Below are positions 27,446-35,286 of a DNA stretch of 64,000 nt, one piece after another (within the stretch, counting starts at the first letter, position 1; each line of letters starts with the position of its first letter). The DNA is from HK1 sp965221725. Lineage in GTDB: Bacteria > Pseudomonadota > Gammaproteobacteria > HK1. The stretch covers positions 1,426,001 through 1,490,000 of the forward strand of contig OZ244909.1 in NCBI GenBank assembly GCA_965221725.1, given 5' to 3'. Made by a program: the position numbers and the translations under genes. A model generated the notes under the pieces. That model had not been told where the DNA came from. It ran no database searches and worked only from the letters and a program-made list of their open reading frames with translations.

Positions 27446-30376
27446 CTACTGCACCGCCTCCACCCGCGCGGCGCAGTACTTGAATTCCGGGATCTTGCCG
27501 AACGGGTCCAGGGCGGGGTTCGTGAGGGTGTTGGCGGCCGCTTCCGCGTAGCAGAAGGGCACGAAGACCACGCCGGACGGGACCGCGCCGTCCGCCCGCG
27601 CCTTGAGTTCGATGGCGCCGCGGCGGGTCGCCACCCGCACCGGATCGCCGGCCGCGATGCCGAGCTTGCGGAGATCGAACGGGGAGAGGCTCGCCATCGC
27701 CTCCGGCTCCAGGGCGTCGAGGACGGTGGCCCGCCGGGTGATGGCGCCGGTGTGCCAGTGTTCGAGCTGCCGGCCCGTGGTGAGCACCATGGGGTACTCT
27801 TCATCCGGTTGCTCGCCCGGCGGCACGATGGAGGCGGGCACCAGCTTCGCGCGGCCGTCCGGGGTCGGGAACCCCTCCCCGAACACGATATCCATGCCCG
27901 GCTGGTCCGGGGCCTCGCAGGGGTAGGTCACCGCGCTCTCCGCCCGCAGGCGATCCCAGGTGATGTTGTCGAACGACGGCATCACCGCCGCCATCTCCGC
28001 GAACACGTCGGCGGGGCCGGTGTAGCGCCAGTCGAGCCCGATGCGGCTCGCGATCTCCTGGATGATCCACCAGTCCTGGCGCGCATCGCCGGGCAACGCG
28101 AGTGCGGCGCGGCCCATCTGCACCTGACGGTTGGTGTTGGTGACGGTGCCGTCCTTTTCGGGCCACGCGGAAGCGGGCAGCACCACATCGGCGTGGAACG
28201 CGGTCTCGGTGAGGAAGATGTCCTGCACCACCAGATGCTCCAGACTCGCGAGCCCCGCCCGCGCGTGCTCGACGTCCGGGTCCGACATCGCAGGGTTCTC
28301 CCCCATGATGTACATCCCCCTGATGGTGCCGGTGTGCACCGCTTCCATGATCTCCACCACGGTCAGGCCCCTCGTCGCATCCAGCGAGCGGCCCCACAGG
28401 TCCTCGAACCGGGCGCGGATGTCCTCCGCCTCCACCGACTGGTAGTCGGGGAAGACCATGGGGATGAGCCCCGCGTCCGAGGCACCCTGCACGTTGTTCT
28501 GGCCGCGCAGCGGGTGCAGCCCGGTGCCGGGGCGGCCGACGTGGCCGGTGATCATCGCGAGCGCGATGAGGCAGCGCGCGTTGTCGGTGCCGTGGGTGTG
28601 CTGCGAGATCCCCATCCCCCAGAAGATGATCCCCTTCTCGGCCCTGGCGTAGGTACGGGCGACCTCGCGGATGCGCTCCGCCTCGATGCCGCAGATGGGC
28701 GCCATCTCCTCGGGCGTGAAGTCCCGGACGTGCTGCGCCAGTGCGTCGAACCCCGAGACGTGGGTCTCGATGTAGCGCCGATCGTAGAGCTCCTCGGTGA
28801 CGATGACGTTCAGCATGGCGTTCAGGAGCGCCACGTCGGTGCCGTAGTCGAACTGGAGCATGTGGGTGGCGTGCCGCCTCAGGGCCTGGCCGCGCGGGTC
28901 CATCACGATGAGGGTGGAGCGCTTCGCCGCCTGCTTGAAGAAGGTGGCGGCGACGGGGTGGTTCTCGGTGGGGTTGGCGCCGATGACGATGATGACGTCG
29001 GAGTCCTCGCAGGCGGTGAACGGAGCGGTGACCGCGGCGGAGCCGATGCCTTCGAGCAAAGCCGCGACCGAGGACGCATGACACAGCCGCGTACAGTGGT
29101 CGACGTTGTTGGTGCCGAACCCCTGGCGGACGAGCTTCTGGACGAGGTACGCCTCCTCGTTCGAGCCCTTGGCGGAGCCGAAGCCCGCGAGGGCGGCCCC
29201 GCCGTCCCGGTCGCGAATGGCGGCGAGCCCACCGGCGGCGCGGTCGAGCGCCTCCTCCCAGGTCGCCTCGCGGAAGTGGGTCAGGGGGTTCGCGGGGTCG
29301 ATCTCGCAGTCGGCGGACTTCGGGGCGTCGTCACGCCGGATGAGCGGGGTGGTGAGGCGATGCGGATGGGTCACGTAGTCGAAGCCGAACCGTCCCTTCA
29401 CGCACAGCCGCTTCTGGTTGGCGGGACCGTCGCGGCCCTGTACCGCGGCAATGACCCTGGTGGCCTCGGCCTTGCGCCTGGCCCCACGTCCGGCCCCGCG
29501 CTCGGCCATAGCCCCGGCACCGCCCTCGGGGCGGCCCCCGGCTTCGCCCTTCGCCTTGCCGGCGGGGTTGTCCGTGGGCCGGGAGGGGGACAACGGCGCC
29601 GCTGGTGCCCGCGCCGGCGCTTGCGCCTTCCCCTCGGGGTTGTCCGCAAGCTGGTAGGTGATCTGGCAGCCGACGCCGCAGTAGGGGCACACGCTCTTCA
29701 CCTCGTCGAGTTCGAGCCGGCGGTCGACGCCGGCCTCGTCGACGAGCGACGCCTCCATCAGCGCCCCGGTCGGGCACGCCTGCACGCACTCCCCGCAGGC
29801 GACGCAGGTGCTCGCGCCCATCGGGTCGTCGAAGTCGAACACGATCTTCGAACCCGCGCCGCGCCACGCCATGCCGATGACGTCGTTGACCTGCACCTCG
29901 CGGCAGGCGCGCACGCACAGGTTGCAATGGATGCAGGCGTCGAGGTTGACGCGCATCGCGGGGTGGCTCGGGTCGGGGGCGACGGGGGGCCGGCCCGGAA
30001 ACCGGCTCTCGGTCACGTCCATGCGCTCGGCCCACCGCCAGAACCGGGAGTCGTGCTGATGCGCGACCTCCCGCGGCGGCTGGTCGGCAACGAGCATCTC
30101 CATCACCATCCGGCGCGAAGCCTGCGCCCGCTCGGTGGCGGTACGCACCACCATCCCCGGCGCCGCCCGGCGCTGGCACGAGGCCGCCAGCACCCGCTCG
30201 CCCTCGACCTCCACCATGCACGCGCGACAGTTGCCGTCGGCCCGGTAGCCGGGCTCGTGGGCGTAGCACAGGTGCGGGAGGTCGGTACCGAGCCGATGCG
30301 CAACCTGCCAGATCGTCTCGCCGGGGGATGCCTCGACTTCGGTACCGTCGAGGGTGAACTGGACCGATTCAGTCAT
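27446..30376 (-). CDS. fdhA: formate dehydrogenase, catalytic (molybdopterin) alpha subunit
   Basis: Oxidises formate to CO2 at a bis-pyranopterin Mo or W centre. The 976-residue chain has an N-terminal 2Fe-2S domain (CYAHEPGYRADGNCRACMVE), ferredoxin-like 4Fe-4S motifs CIHCNLCVRAC and CVACGECVQACP, the CPYCGVGC cluster motif and the active-site Cys428 in DHCTRLCHASS, aligned with Sec140 of E. coli FdhF. Size and partner resemble the soluble NAD-linked FDH1 of Methylobacterium. Residues about 242-303 form a Pro/Ala/Gly/Arg-rich low-complexity insertion with two NPxGKA copies. It overlaps fdhB by ATGA. No fdhD or carrier gene is adjacent. Confidence 0.92.
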   Translation of the reverse strand: MTESVQFTLDGTEVEASPGETIWQVAHRLGTDLPHLCYAHEPGYRADGNCRACMVEVEGERVLAASCQRRAAPGMVVRTATERAQASRRMVMEMLVADQPPREVAHQHDSRFWRWAERMDVTESRFPGRPPVAPDPSHPAMRVNLDACIHCNLCVRACREVQVNDVIGMAWRGAGSKIVFDFDDPMGASTCVACGECVQACPTGALMEASLVDEAGVDRRLELDEVKSVCPYCGVGCQITYQLADNPEGKAQAPARAPAAPLSPSRPTDNPAGKAKGEAGGRPEGGAGAMAERGAGRGARRKAEATRVIAAVQGRDGPANQKRLCVKGRFGFDYVTHPHRLTTPLIRRDDAPKSADCEIDPANPLTHFREATWEEALDRAAGGLAAIRDRDGGAALAGFGSAKGSNEEAYLVQKLVRQGFGTNNVDHCTRLCHASSVAALLEGIGSAAVTAPFTACEDSDVIIVIGANPTENHPVAATFFKQAAKRSTLIVMDPRGQALRRHATHMLQFDYGTDVALLNAMLNVIVTEELYDRRYIETHVSGFDALAQHVRDFTPEEMAPICGIEAERIREVARTYARAEKGIIFWGMGISQHTHGTDNARCLIALAMITGHVGRPGTGLHPLRGQNNVQGASDAGLIPMVFPDYQSVEAEDIRARFEDLWGRSLDATRGLTVVEIMEAVHTGTIRGMYIMGENPAMSDPDVEHARAGLASLEHLVVQDIFLTETAFHADVVLPASAWPEKDGTVTNTNRQVQMGRAALALPGDARQDWWIIQEIASRIGLDWRYTGPADVFAEMAAVMPSFDNITWDRLRAESAVTYPCEAPDQPGMDIVFGEGFPTPDGRAKLVPASIVPPGEQPDEEYPMVLTTGRQLEHWHTGAITRRATVLDALEPEAMASLSPFDLRKLGIAAGDPVRVATRRGAIELKARADGAVPSGVVFVPFCYAEAAANTLTNPALDPFGKIPEFKYCAARVEAVQ

Positions 30377-32088
30377 CTTGGACTCTCAACGTCTTCCCTG
30401 AAATACCGCATCACCGAGTTCAGCGGATTGGCGGCGGCCTGACCGAGGCCGCAGATGGACGCATCGCTCATCGTGCGCCCGAGTTCGGCGAGCAGCGGCG
30501 CGTCCCAGGCGTCGCGCTCCATGAGCCGCACCGCCTTCTCGGTGCCCACCCGGCACGGCGTGCACTGGCCGCAGCTTTCGTCTTCGAAAAAGCGCATGAG
30601 GTTGAGGGCAACCGCCTTCATGTCGTCCCGGTCCGACAGCACCACCACCGCGTGCGAGCCCACGAAGCACCCGTGCCGCTCCAGCTTGCCGAACTCCAGC
30701 GGCAGGTCCGCCATCGACGCGGGCAGGATGCCGCCGCTCGCGCCACCGGGGAGGTAGCCGCGGAGAGTGTGTCCCTCGGCCATGCCGCCGCAGAATTCAT
30801 CGACCAGCTCGCGCAGGGTGACCCCGGCCGGGGCGAGCTTCACCCCCGGCGACCTCACCCGCCCCGACACCGAGTAGCTGCGGAGCCCCTTGCCGCCGTT
30901 GCGGCCGTGGCTCGCGAACCACTCCGGCCCCTTCTCGACGATGTCGCGCACCCAGTACATGGTCTCCACGTTCTGCACCAGGGTCGGCCGGCCGAACACG
31001 CCGACCTCGGCGACATAGGGCGGGCGGTGGCGCGGCAGCCCGCGCTTGCCCTCGATGGACTCGATCATCGAGGACTCCTCGCCGCAGATGTAGGCGCCGG
31101 CGCCACGGCGAAGGTGCAGCTTCGTGTGGGCGTCGAGCCCGGCGGGGCCGAGCTTCGCCAGCTCGCGGAGCAGAATCTCGCGGATGAACGGGTACTCGTC
31201 GCGGAGATAGATCCAGACCGCTTCCGCCTCCACCGCCCACGCGGCGACGAGCACGCCTTCGAGAAACCGGTGGGGGTCGTGTTCGAGGTAGTGGCGATCC
31301 TTGAACGTGCCGGGCTCGCCCTCGTCCGCATTGACCGCCATCAGCCGGGGGCCGGCGTAGCCGCGCACGATGCGCCACTTGCGCCCGGTGGGGAATCCGG
31401 CCCCGCCGAGGCCGCGCAGGCCGGCGGCGTCGAGCTTCGCGGCGATGTCCTCGAACGTGTGCGCACCGGCCAGGCAGGCGCGCAGAAGTGTGTAGCCGCC
31501 ATCGCGTTGGTAGGCGTCGAGGGCGCGGTACTCCGGAATGACGGGATGGAGGTCACCGGCTTCGATGACGGCGCGGACGGCCGGCTCGTCCGCGTGGTCG
31601 ACATGGCGGTGGCCGACCTCGACCACCGGGGCGGTGTCGCACCGGCCCATGCACGGGGCGCGCACCACTCGCACCTGATCGCCAAGGGCGGCGGGCAGCG
31701 ATGCGAGCAGGGCGCGGGCGCCGGCAAGCTCGCACGAGAGGCTGTCGCAGACCCGCACCGTAACCGCCGGCGGCGGCGCCTCGCCCTCGGCGAGCACGTC
31801 GAAGTGCGCGTAGAACGTCGCAGTCTCGTAGACCTCGGCCATCGGCAGACGCATCTCGTGGGCGAGCGCGGCGAGGTGCGGGGCGGAAATGCAGCGCCAG
31901 CGGTCCTGAACGAGGTGCAGGTGCTCGATGAGCAGGTCGCGGTCGCGCGGGCGATCCCCGAGCAGGGCCCGCACCTCGTCGAGGACGGCCGGGTCCACCT
32001 GCCGCCCTTTGGGCTGGCGGCGGGCCTTGCCGCGCCCGGAGCCGGGATGACGACGGCGGGGGGGGGATTTGATTTCCGTGAACATCAC
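30373..32088 (-). CDS. fdhB: formate dehydrogenase beta subunit, NuoE-NuoF fusion (NADH side)
   Basis: Passes electrons from the alpha subunit to NAD. The 571-residue chain joins a NuoE-like 2Fe-2S domain (about residues 30-160, ligands in CDSLSCEL and CMGRCDTA) to a NuoF-like part with the FMN/NADH motif GLGGAGFPTGRKW, NADEGEPGTFKDR and the 4Fe-4S ligands ESCGQCTPCRVG. The fused layout and length match Methylobacterium Fdh1B; in Fds enzymes the two parts are separate. It starts at ATG-ATG (32088), is translated first and overlaps fdhA by 4 bases, so the two subunits are made in step. Confidence 0.92.
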   Translation of the reverse strand: MMFTEIKSPPRRRHPGSGRGKARRQPKGRQVDPAVLDEVRALLGDRPRDRDLLIEHLHLVQDRWRCISAPHLAALAHEMRLPMAEVYETATFYAHFDVLAEGEAPPPAVTVRVCDSLSCELAGARALLASLPAALGDQVRVVRAPCMGRCDTAPVVEVGHRHVDHADEPAVRAVIEAGDLHPVIPEYRALDAYQRDGGYTLLRACLAGAHTFEDIAAKLDAAGLRGLGGAGFPTGRKWRIVRGYAGPRLMAVNADEGEPGTFKDRHYLEHDPHRFLEGVLVAAWAVEAEAVWIYLRDEYPFIREILLRELAKLGPAGLDAHTKLHLRRGAGAYICGEESSMIESIEGKRGLPRHRPPYVAEVGVFGRPTLVQNVETMYWVRDIVEKGPEWFASHGRNGGKGLRSYSVSGRVRSPGVKLAPAGVTLRELVDEFCGGMAEGHTLRGYLPGGASGGILPASMADLPLEFGKLERHGCFVGSHAVVVLSDRDDMKAVALNLMRFFEDESCGQCTPCRVGTEKAVRLMERDAWDAPLLAELGRTMSDASICGLGQAAANPLNSVMRYFREDVESPR

Positions 32089-32110
32089 GACTCCAGTTCA
32101 TGCGGCTTAC

Positions 32111-32464
32111 TCACCGCACCGCAACGATCGCCCACTGCACGCCGTTCTGCGACGGGGGGCTTCGGTGACAGCGCACCGGGTCCGATGTAGCCACGACTCG
32201 GCCGAACAAATCGGAATGGCTTCCGGTGCGAGCCAGAATCAGGACATCCTCTTGGCGATTCCAGACCAACAACCAATCGGACTCCACATGGCATTCCCAC
32301 GACGACGCCCAAGCGCCCGAAAGTCGATGCGGGCGGTGACGCGCATCAAGGGGTTGATCCGCCAAAAGTCGCTCGACCACGCTCCAGAGCCTTCGAAGAT
32401 CCTTGCCACGCCGCTTCACTCGCGCGAGGGCTCTTTCGAACCGCCTCGTCGTTTTCAGGCGCAC
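32111..32464 (-). CDS. yafQ: YafQ-type mRNA interferase toxin
   Basis: YafQ cleaves mRNA in the ribosomal A site and is held by DinJ. The product matches YafQ closely: FERALARVKRRGKDLRRL, HRLSGAWASSWECHVESDW (in parts) and the C-terminal ILARTGSHSDLF with the catalytic His. Canonical YafQ ends at that point (about 90 residues); here the frame continues for 27 residues to 117, through sequence without family similarity, so the original stop may be lost. It lies 3 bases after dinJ and 22 bases upstream of fdhB on the same strand. Confidence 0.85.
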   Translation of the reverse strand: MRLKTTRRFERALARVKRRGKDLRRLWSVVERLLADQPLDARHRPHRLSGAWASSWECHVESDWLLVWNRQEDVLILARTGSHSDLFGRVVATSDPVRCHRSPPSQNGVQWAIVAVR

Positions 32465-32467
32465 GTC

Positions 32468-32725
32468 TCAGTCGCGCACCGCCTTGAGAGCATCAAGACT
32501 CGTGTACTCCGTCAGCCCTCTTTCCTCGTACGCCTGGCGAAGAGCTTCACGAGTCTCGGCATTCGGGATCTTCATGCTGAACGGCAAACCCCGGTGAAAG
32601 GTCACCTGCGCATAGAAGAGTGCAATCGCTTCACTCGGAGACAAACCGAGAGTGGAGAAAAGTGTTTCCGCTTCATGCTTGAGGCCAGGCTCCATTTGTA
32701 CCCGAATGATCTCGGACTTCGCCAT
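32468..32725 (-). CDS. dinJ: RelB/DinJ-family antitoxin
   Basis: An 85-residue antitoxin with an N-terminal ribbon-helix-helix DNA-binding part (SEIIRVQMEPGLKHEAETLF, then LGLSPSEAIALFYAQV) and a C-terminal toxin-binding segment ending LTEYTSLDALKAVRD. The central LPFSMKIPNAETREAL is typical of DinJ. It precedes yafQ by 3 bases, so they form one operon, probably autorepressed. Local codon use is less GC-rich than the flanking metabolic genes, which fits acquisition by transfer. Confidence 0.88.
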   Translation of the reverse strand: MAKSEIIRVQMEPGLKHEAETLFSTLGLSPSEAIALFYAQVTFHRGLPFSMKIPNAETREALRQAYEERGLTEYTSLDALKAVRD

Positions 32726-32802
32726 AGCACACTCTCTCCGTCACAACATGCACCACAGTCGGACAACACCGCAAGAATCGCAACCCGTCAACCAGGTCGG
32801 AA

Positions 32803-33681
32803 TCAAGATGCCCGCAACGCCTCGGCCATGGTTCGGGCAATTTCGGCCGGGGAATCCGGAACGGTCACCCCGGCTCCGCGCAGCGCCTCAAGCTTCTCCC
32901 GGGCGCTGCCGCGGCCGCCAGCGATGATCGCGCCGGCGTGCCCCATGCGACGGTCGGCCGGCGCCGTGGTCCCCGCAATGTAGCCGATTACCGGCTTCGA
33001 CGGGCGCGCCTCGCGCAGGAATTCGGCCGCCGTCTCCTCTTCGACCCCCCCGATCTCGCCGATGAGGATGATCCCGTCGGTCTCGTCATCGGCGATGAAC
33101 CGCTCCAGGCATTCGACGAAGCCGATGCCGTGCACCGGATCCGCGCCGATCCCCACTACCGTGCTCTGCCCCAGACCGAGGGCGGTGCACTGGGCCGCGA
33201 CTTCGTAGGTGAGGGTGCTGGAGCGCGACATGATGCCGATGCGCCCGGGACGATGGATGAGCCCCGGCATGATCCCGATGCGGCACGCGCCGGGGGTGAT
33301 GATGCCGGGGGTGTTGGGGCCGACGAGGGTGGTGGACGTGCCCTGCAGCACGCGCTTGACGCGCACCATGTCGAGCACCGGGACGCCCTCGGTGAGGCAT
33401 ACCACCAGCCTCACGCCGGCCTGGATCGCCTCGATCATGGCATCGGCGGCGCGGTCGGGCGGGACGTAGACGACCGATGCATCCGCCCCCGTCGCCTCCA
33501 CCGCATCGGCAACCCGATCGTGGACGGGAAGATACAGGTGCCGGCTGCCGCCCTTGCCGGGGGTCACGCAGGCGACGAACCGGGTGCCGTAGGCGATGGA
33601 CCGCTCCGCATGGAACGTCCCCTGCCGGCCGGTAATGCCCTGGCCGATGACCCGGGTGCCGGCATCGACGAGGATGGCCAT
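32803..33681 (-). CDS. sucD: succinyl-CoA-synthetase-like alpha subunit (divergent CoA ligase)
   Basis: The family forms acyl-CoA with ATP or GTP via a phosphohistidine, here His248 in RMGHAGAI. The 292-residue length is normal and the CoA-binding Rossmann domain (VIGQGITGRQGTFH) is intact. Several near-invariant positions differ from SucD: SRSSTLTYE for SRSGTLTYE, GADPVHG for GGDPVPG and TTAPADRRMG for VTAPPGKRMG. It may use another dicarboxylate, for example malate (MtkB-like); the sequence alone does not decide. It lies 145 bases after the beta-subunit gene on the same strand. Confidence 0.8.
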   Translation of the reverse strand: MAILVDAGTRVIGQGITGRQGTFHAERSIAYGTRFVACVTPGKGGSRHLYLPVHDRVADAVEATGADASVVYVPPDRAADAMIEAIQAGVRLVVCLTEGVPVLDMVRVKRVLQGTSTTLVGPNTPGIITPGACRIGIMPGLIHRPGRIGIMSRSSTLTYEVAAQCTALGLGQSTVVGIGADPVHGIGFVECLERFIADDETDGIILIGEIGGVEEETAAEFLREARPSKPVIGYIAGTTAPADRRMGHAGAIIAGGRGSAREKLEALRGAGVTVPDSPAEIARTMAEALRAS

Positions 33682-33706
33682 CAGACGGCTCCCCGTCGTC
33701 GAACCG

Positions 33707-33811
33707 GAACTCCGCGGAGGAACCGGAAGGGGTCGGGTGCCGTGGGTGTTGGCGGCGGAAAGCCGCTCGACGGTCGCACAGGAATTCCCGGCGGGAACCG
33801 GAAGGGGTCGG
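33707..33811. repeat. direct repeat of about 30 bp in the sucC-sucD spacer
   Basis: GAACTCCGCGGAGGAACCGG plus AAGGGGTCGG (33707-33735) recurs with few changes at 33782-33811, 75 bases apart. The 145-base spacer is unusually long for an operon of this kind and is made mostly of this duplication. No gene is seen in it. Confidence 0.5.
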
Positions 33812-33826
33812 CGGCGGCAAGGCGCT

Positions 33827-34996
33827 TCATCGGGCAAGCCCCGATGCGGCCCGTACCGCGCGCATCGCGGCATCGCCCAGCGACCCGGCCGGCTCCGCTT
33901 CGACCCCGGTATCGCGCAGGACCTTGCGAGCAAGCTCCCGGTTCACGCCCTCGAACCGGGCGACGATGGGCACCGACCGCCCGGCGGCACGGCAGGCGGC
34001 CGCGAGCGCCTCGGCGACGATGTCGCACCGGGTCATGCCGCCGCCGACGATGTTGACAAGCAGCACCTTGACCCGCGGGTTTTCGAGCACCAGCCGGCAG
34101 GCGGCGGTCATGCGATCGCGACCGGCGGCGGGCGGGAGGTCGAGGAAGTTCGCGGGCGCGCCGCCCTGAAGCCTGAGGATGTCCATCGTGGCCATCGCGA
34201 GACCCGCACCGTTCACCACGCAGCCGATGTCGCCGTCGAGTGCAATGTAGTTGAAACCGTGGCGCACCCGCTCCAGCCGGCCCTCCTCGTCGCGCTCGCG
34301 CAGATCCTCGAGGTCGCGGTGGCGAAACATGGCGTTGTCGTCGATGCTCATCTTGGCATCGAGGGCAAGCAGCTCGCCGTCGTGGGTGAGCGCCAGCGGA
34401 TTGATCTCGACAAGCGATGCGTCGTAGAAGACGAAGGCGTCGTAGAGCCCGATCATCAGGCGCTCGGCCTCGGCCGAATGCGCCCCACCGAGCCCGATGT
34501 CGGCAGCGAGGCGGCGCGCATCGGCGGGGTTCAGCCCGTCGAGCGGGTCGATGGCGACCTGCGATATCCGCTCCGGGTGCTCCCCGGCCACCGATTCGAT
34601 CGACGTCCCCCCCGCGTCGGAACCGACGAGGGTGATGCACGACGCGGCCCGGTCGAGCCCCAGGGCAAGGTAGTGCTCGCTCGCGGCCCGGCACACCGCC
34701 TCGACGTACACCCGGTGCACGTATTCGCCTTCGCCGCCGGTCTGGGAGGTGACGAGCCGCGCGCCGAGCATCTCCCGGGCGACCTCGCGCACGTCGGCGG
34801 CGGAGGCCACCATCTTCACCCCGCCGGCGATGCTGCGGTCACCGGCCCGGATCTGCGCCTTGACCGCCCACCGCGAGCCGCCGATCCGGCGAGCCGCCGC
34901 CTCGGCCTCCTCGGCCGTGAACGCGCACTCTCCGGGGGGCGATACCAGTCCGTACGGACGCAGGAGCTGCTTGGCCTGATATTCGTGGATGTCCAT
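33827..34996 (-). CDS. sucC: succinyl-CoA-synthetase-like beta subunit (divergent CoA ligase)
   Basis: The 389-residue beta subunit has an ATP-grasp domain (MDIHEYQAKQLLRPYG, WAVKAQIRAGDRSIAGGVK) and the EINPLALTHDGELLALDAK motif. In SucC and MtkA the carboxy domain reads NFLDVGGGA; here residues 283-291 read NFLDLPPAA, losing the three glycines, and GGIMRCD is GGGMTRCD. This is a marked departure in the CoA-ligase core, so it may be a paralogue with a new substrate. ATG 34996 gives the conserved start; a GTG directly upstream is also in frame. The housekeeping sucCD is expected elsewhere with sucAB. Confidence 0.8.
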   Translation of the reverse strand: MDIHEYQAKQLLRPYGLVSPPGECAFTAEEAEAAARRIGGSRWAVKAQIRAGDRSIAGGVKMVASAADVREVAREMLGARLVTSQTGGEGEYVHRVYVEAVCRAASEHYLALGLDRAASCITLVGSDAGGTSIESVAGEHPERISQVAIDPLDGLNPADARRLAADIGLGGAHSAEAERLMIGLYDAFVFYDASLVEINPLALTHDGELLALDAKMSIDDNAMFRHRDLEDLRERDEEGRLERVRHGFNYIALDGDIGCVVNGAGLAMATMDILRLQGGAPANFLDLPPAAGRDRMTAACRLVLENPRVKVLLVNIVGGGMTRCDIVAEALAAACRAAGRSVPIVARFEGVNRELARKVLRDTGVEAEPAGSLGDAAMRAVRAASGLAR

Positions 34997-35038
34997 CACG
35001 GATCAACTCGGAGAGCACCGGTGGGGGCAGCCCGGCCA

Positions 35039-35228
35039 GCCCGGAAATGCCACCGATTCCCGGCTGCGGGCCCGGATCCGACTGCTTTCACTGCGTTGAA
35101 TGCGACATGGGGGTGGCCCGGGGGCTCGACGTACTGTCAAGTACGCCTGCGCGCCCGGACTCGCGTTCGCCTTGCGAAACCAGCCATCTCCGCCCCCTCG
35201 CTTCGCGAATCGGTGACATTTCCGGGCC
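35039..35228 (-). repeat. element family A, copy 2 (190 bp, minus orientation)
   Basis: Read on the minus strand it starts GCCCGGAAATGTCACCGATTC and ends GAATCGGTGGCATTTCCGGGC, ends that pair over about 20 bases. It contains the TTCGCAAGGCGAACGCGAGT block, a hairpin GTACTTGACAGTAC (35131-35144) and the TTCAACGCAGTGAAAGCAGT block. It fills most of the gap between sucC and the formyltransferase gene, where it could act as a processing or termination structure. Confidence 0.85.
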
Positions 35229-35286
35229 GCAGTACGATATACCAAACTCCCGGCATCAATAAACAACGCGACAACCGCCGCCGACA

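Noticed and set aside
27752..30442. An 896-codon plus-strand frame over fdhA
   Set aside because: Antisense shadow of a well-supported formate dehydrogenase; no motifs, and composition follows the reverse complement of the true gene.
34996..34999. GTG at 34997-34999 as the sucC start
   Set aside because: The adjacent ATG gives the conserved MDIHEYQAK start; the GTG would add one residue with no better ribosome site.
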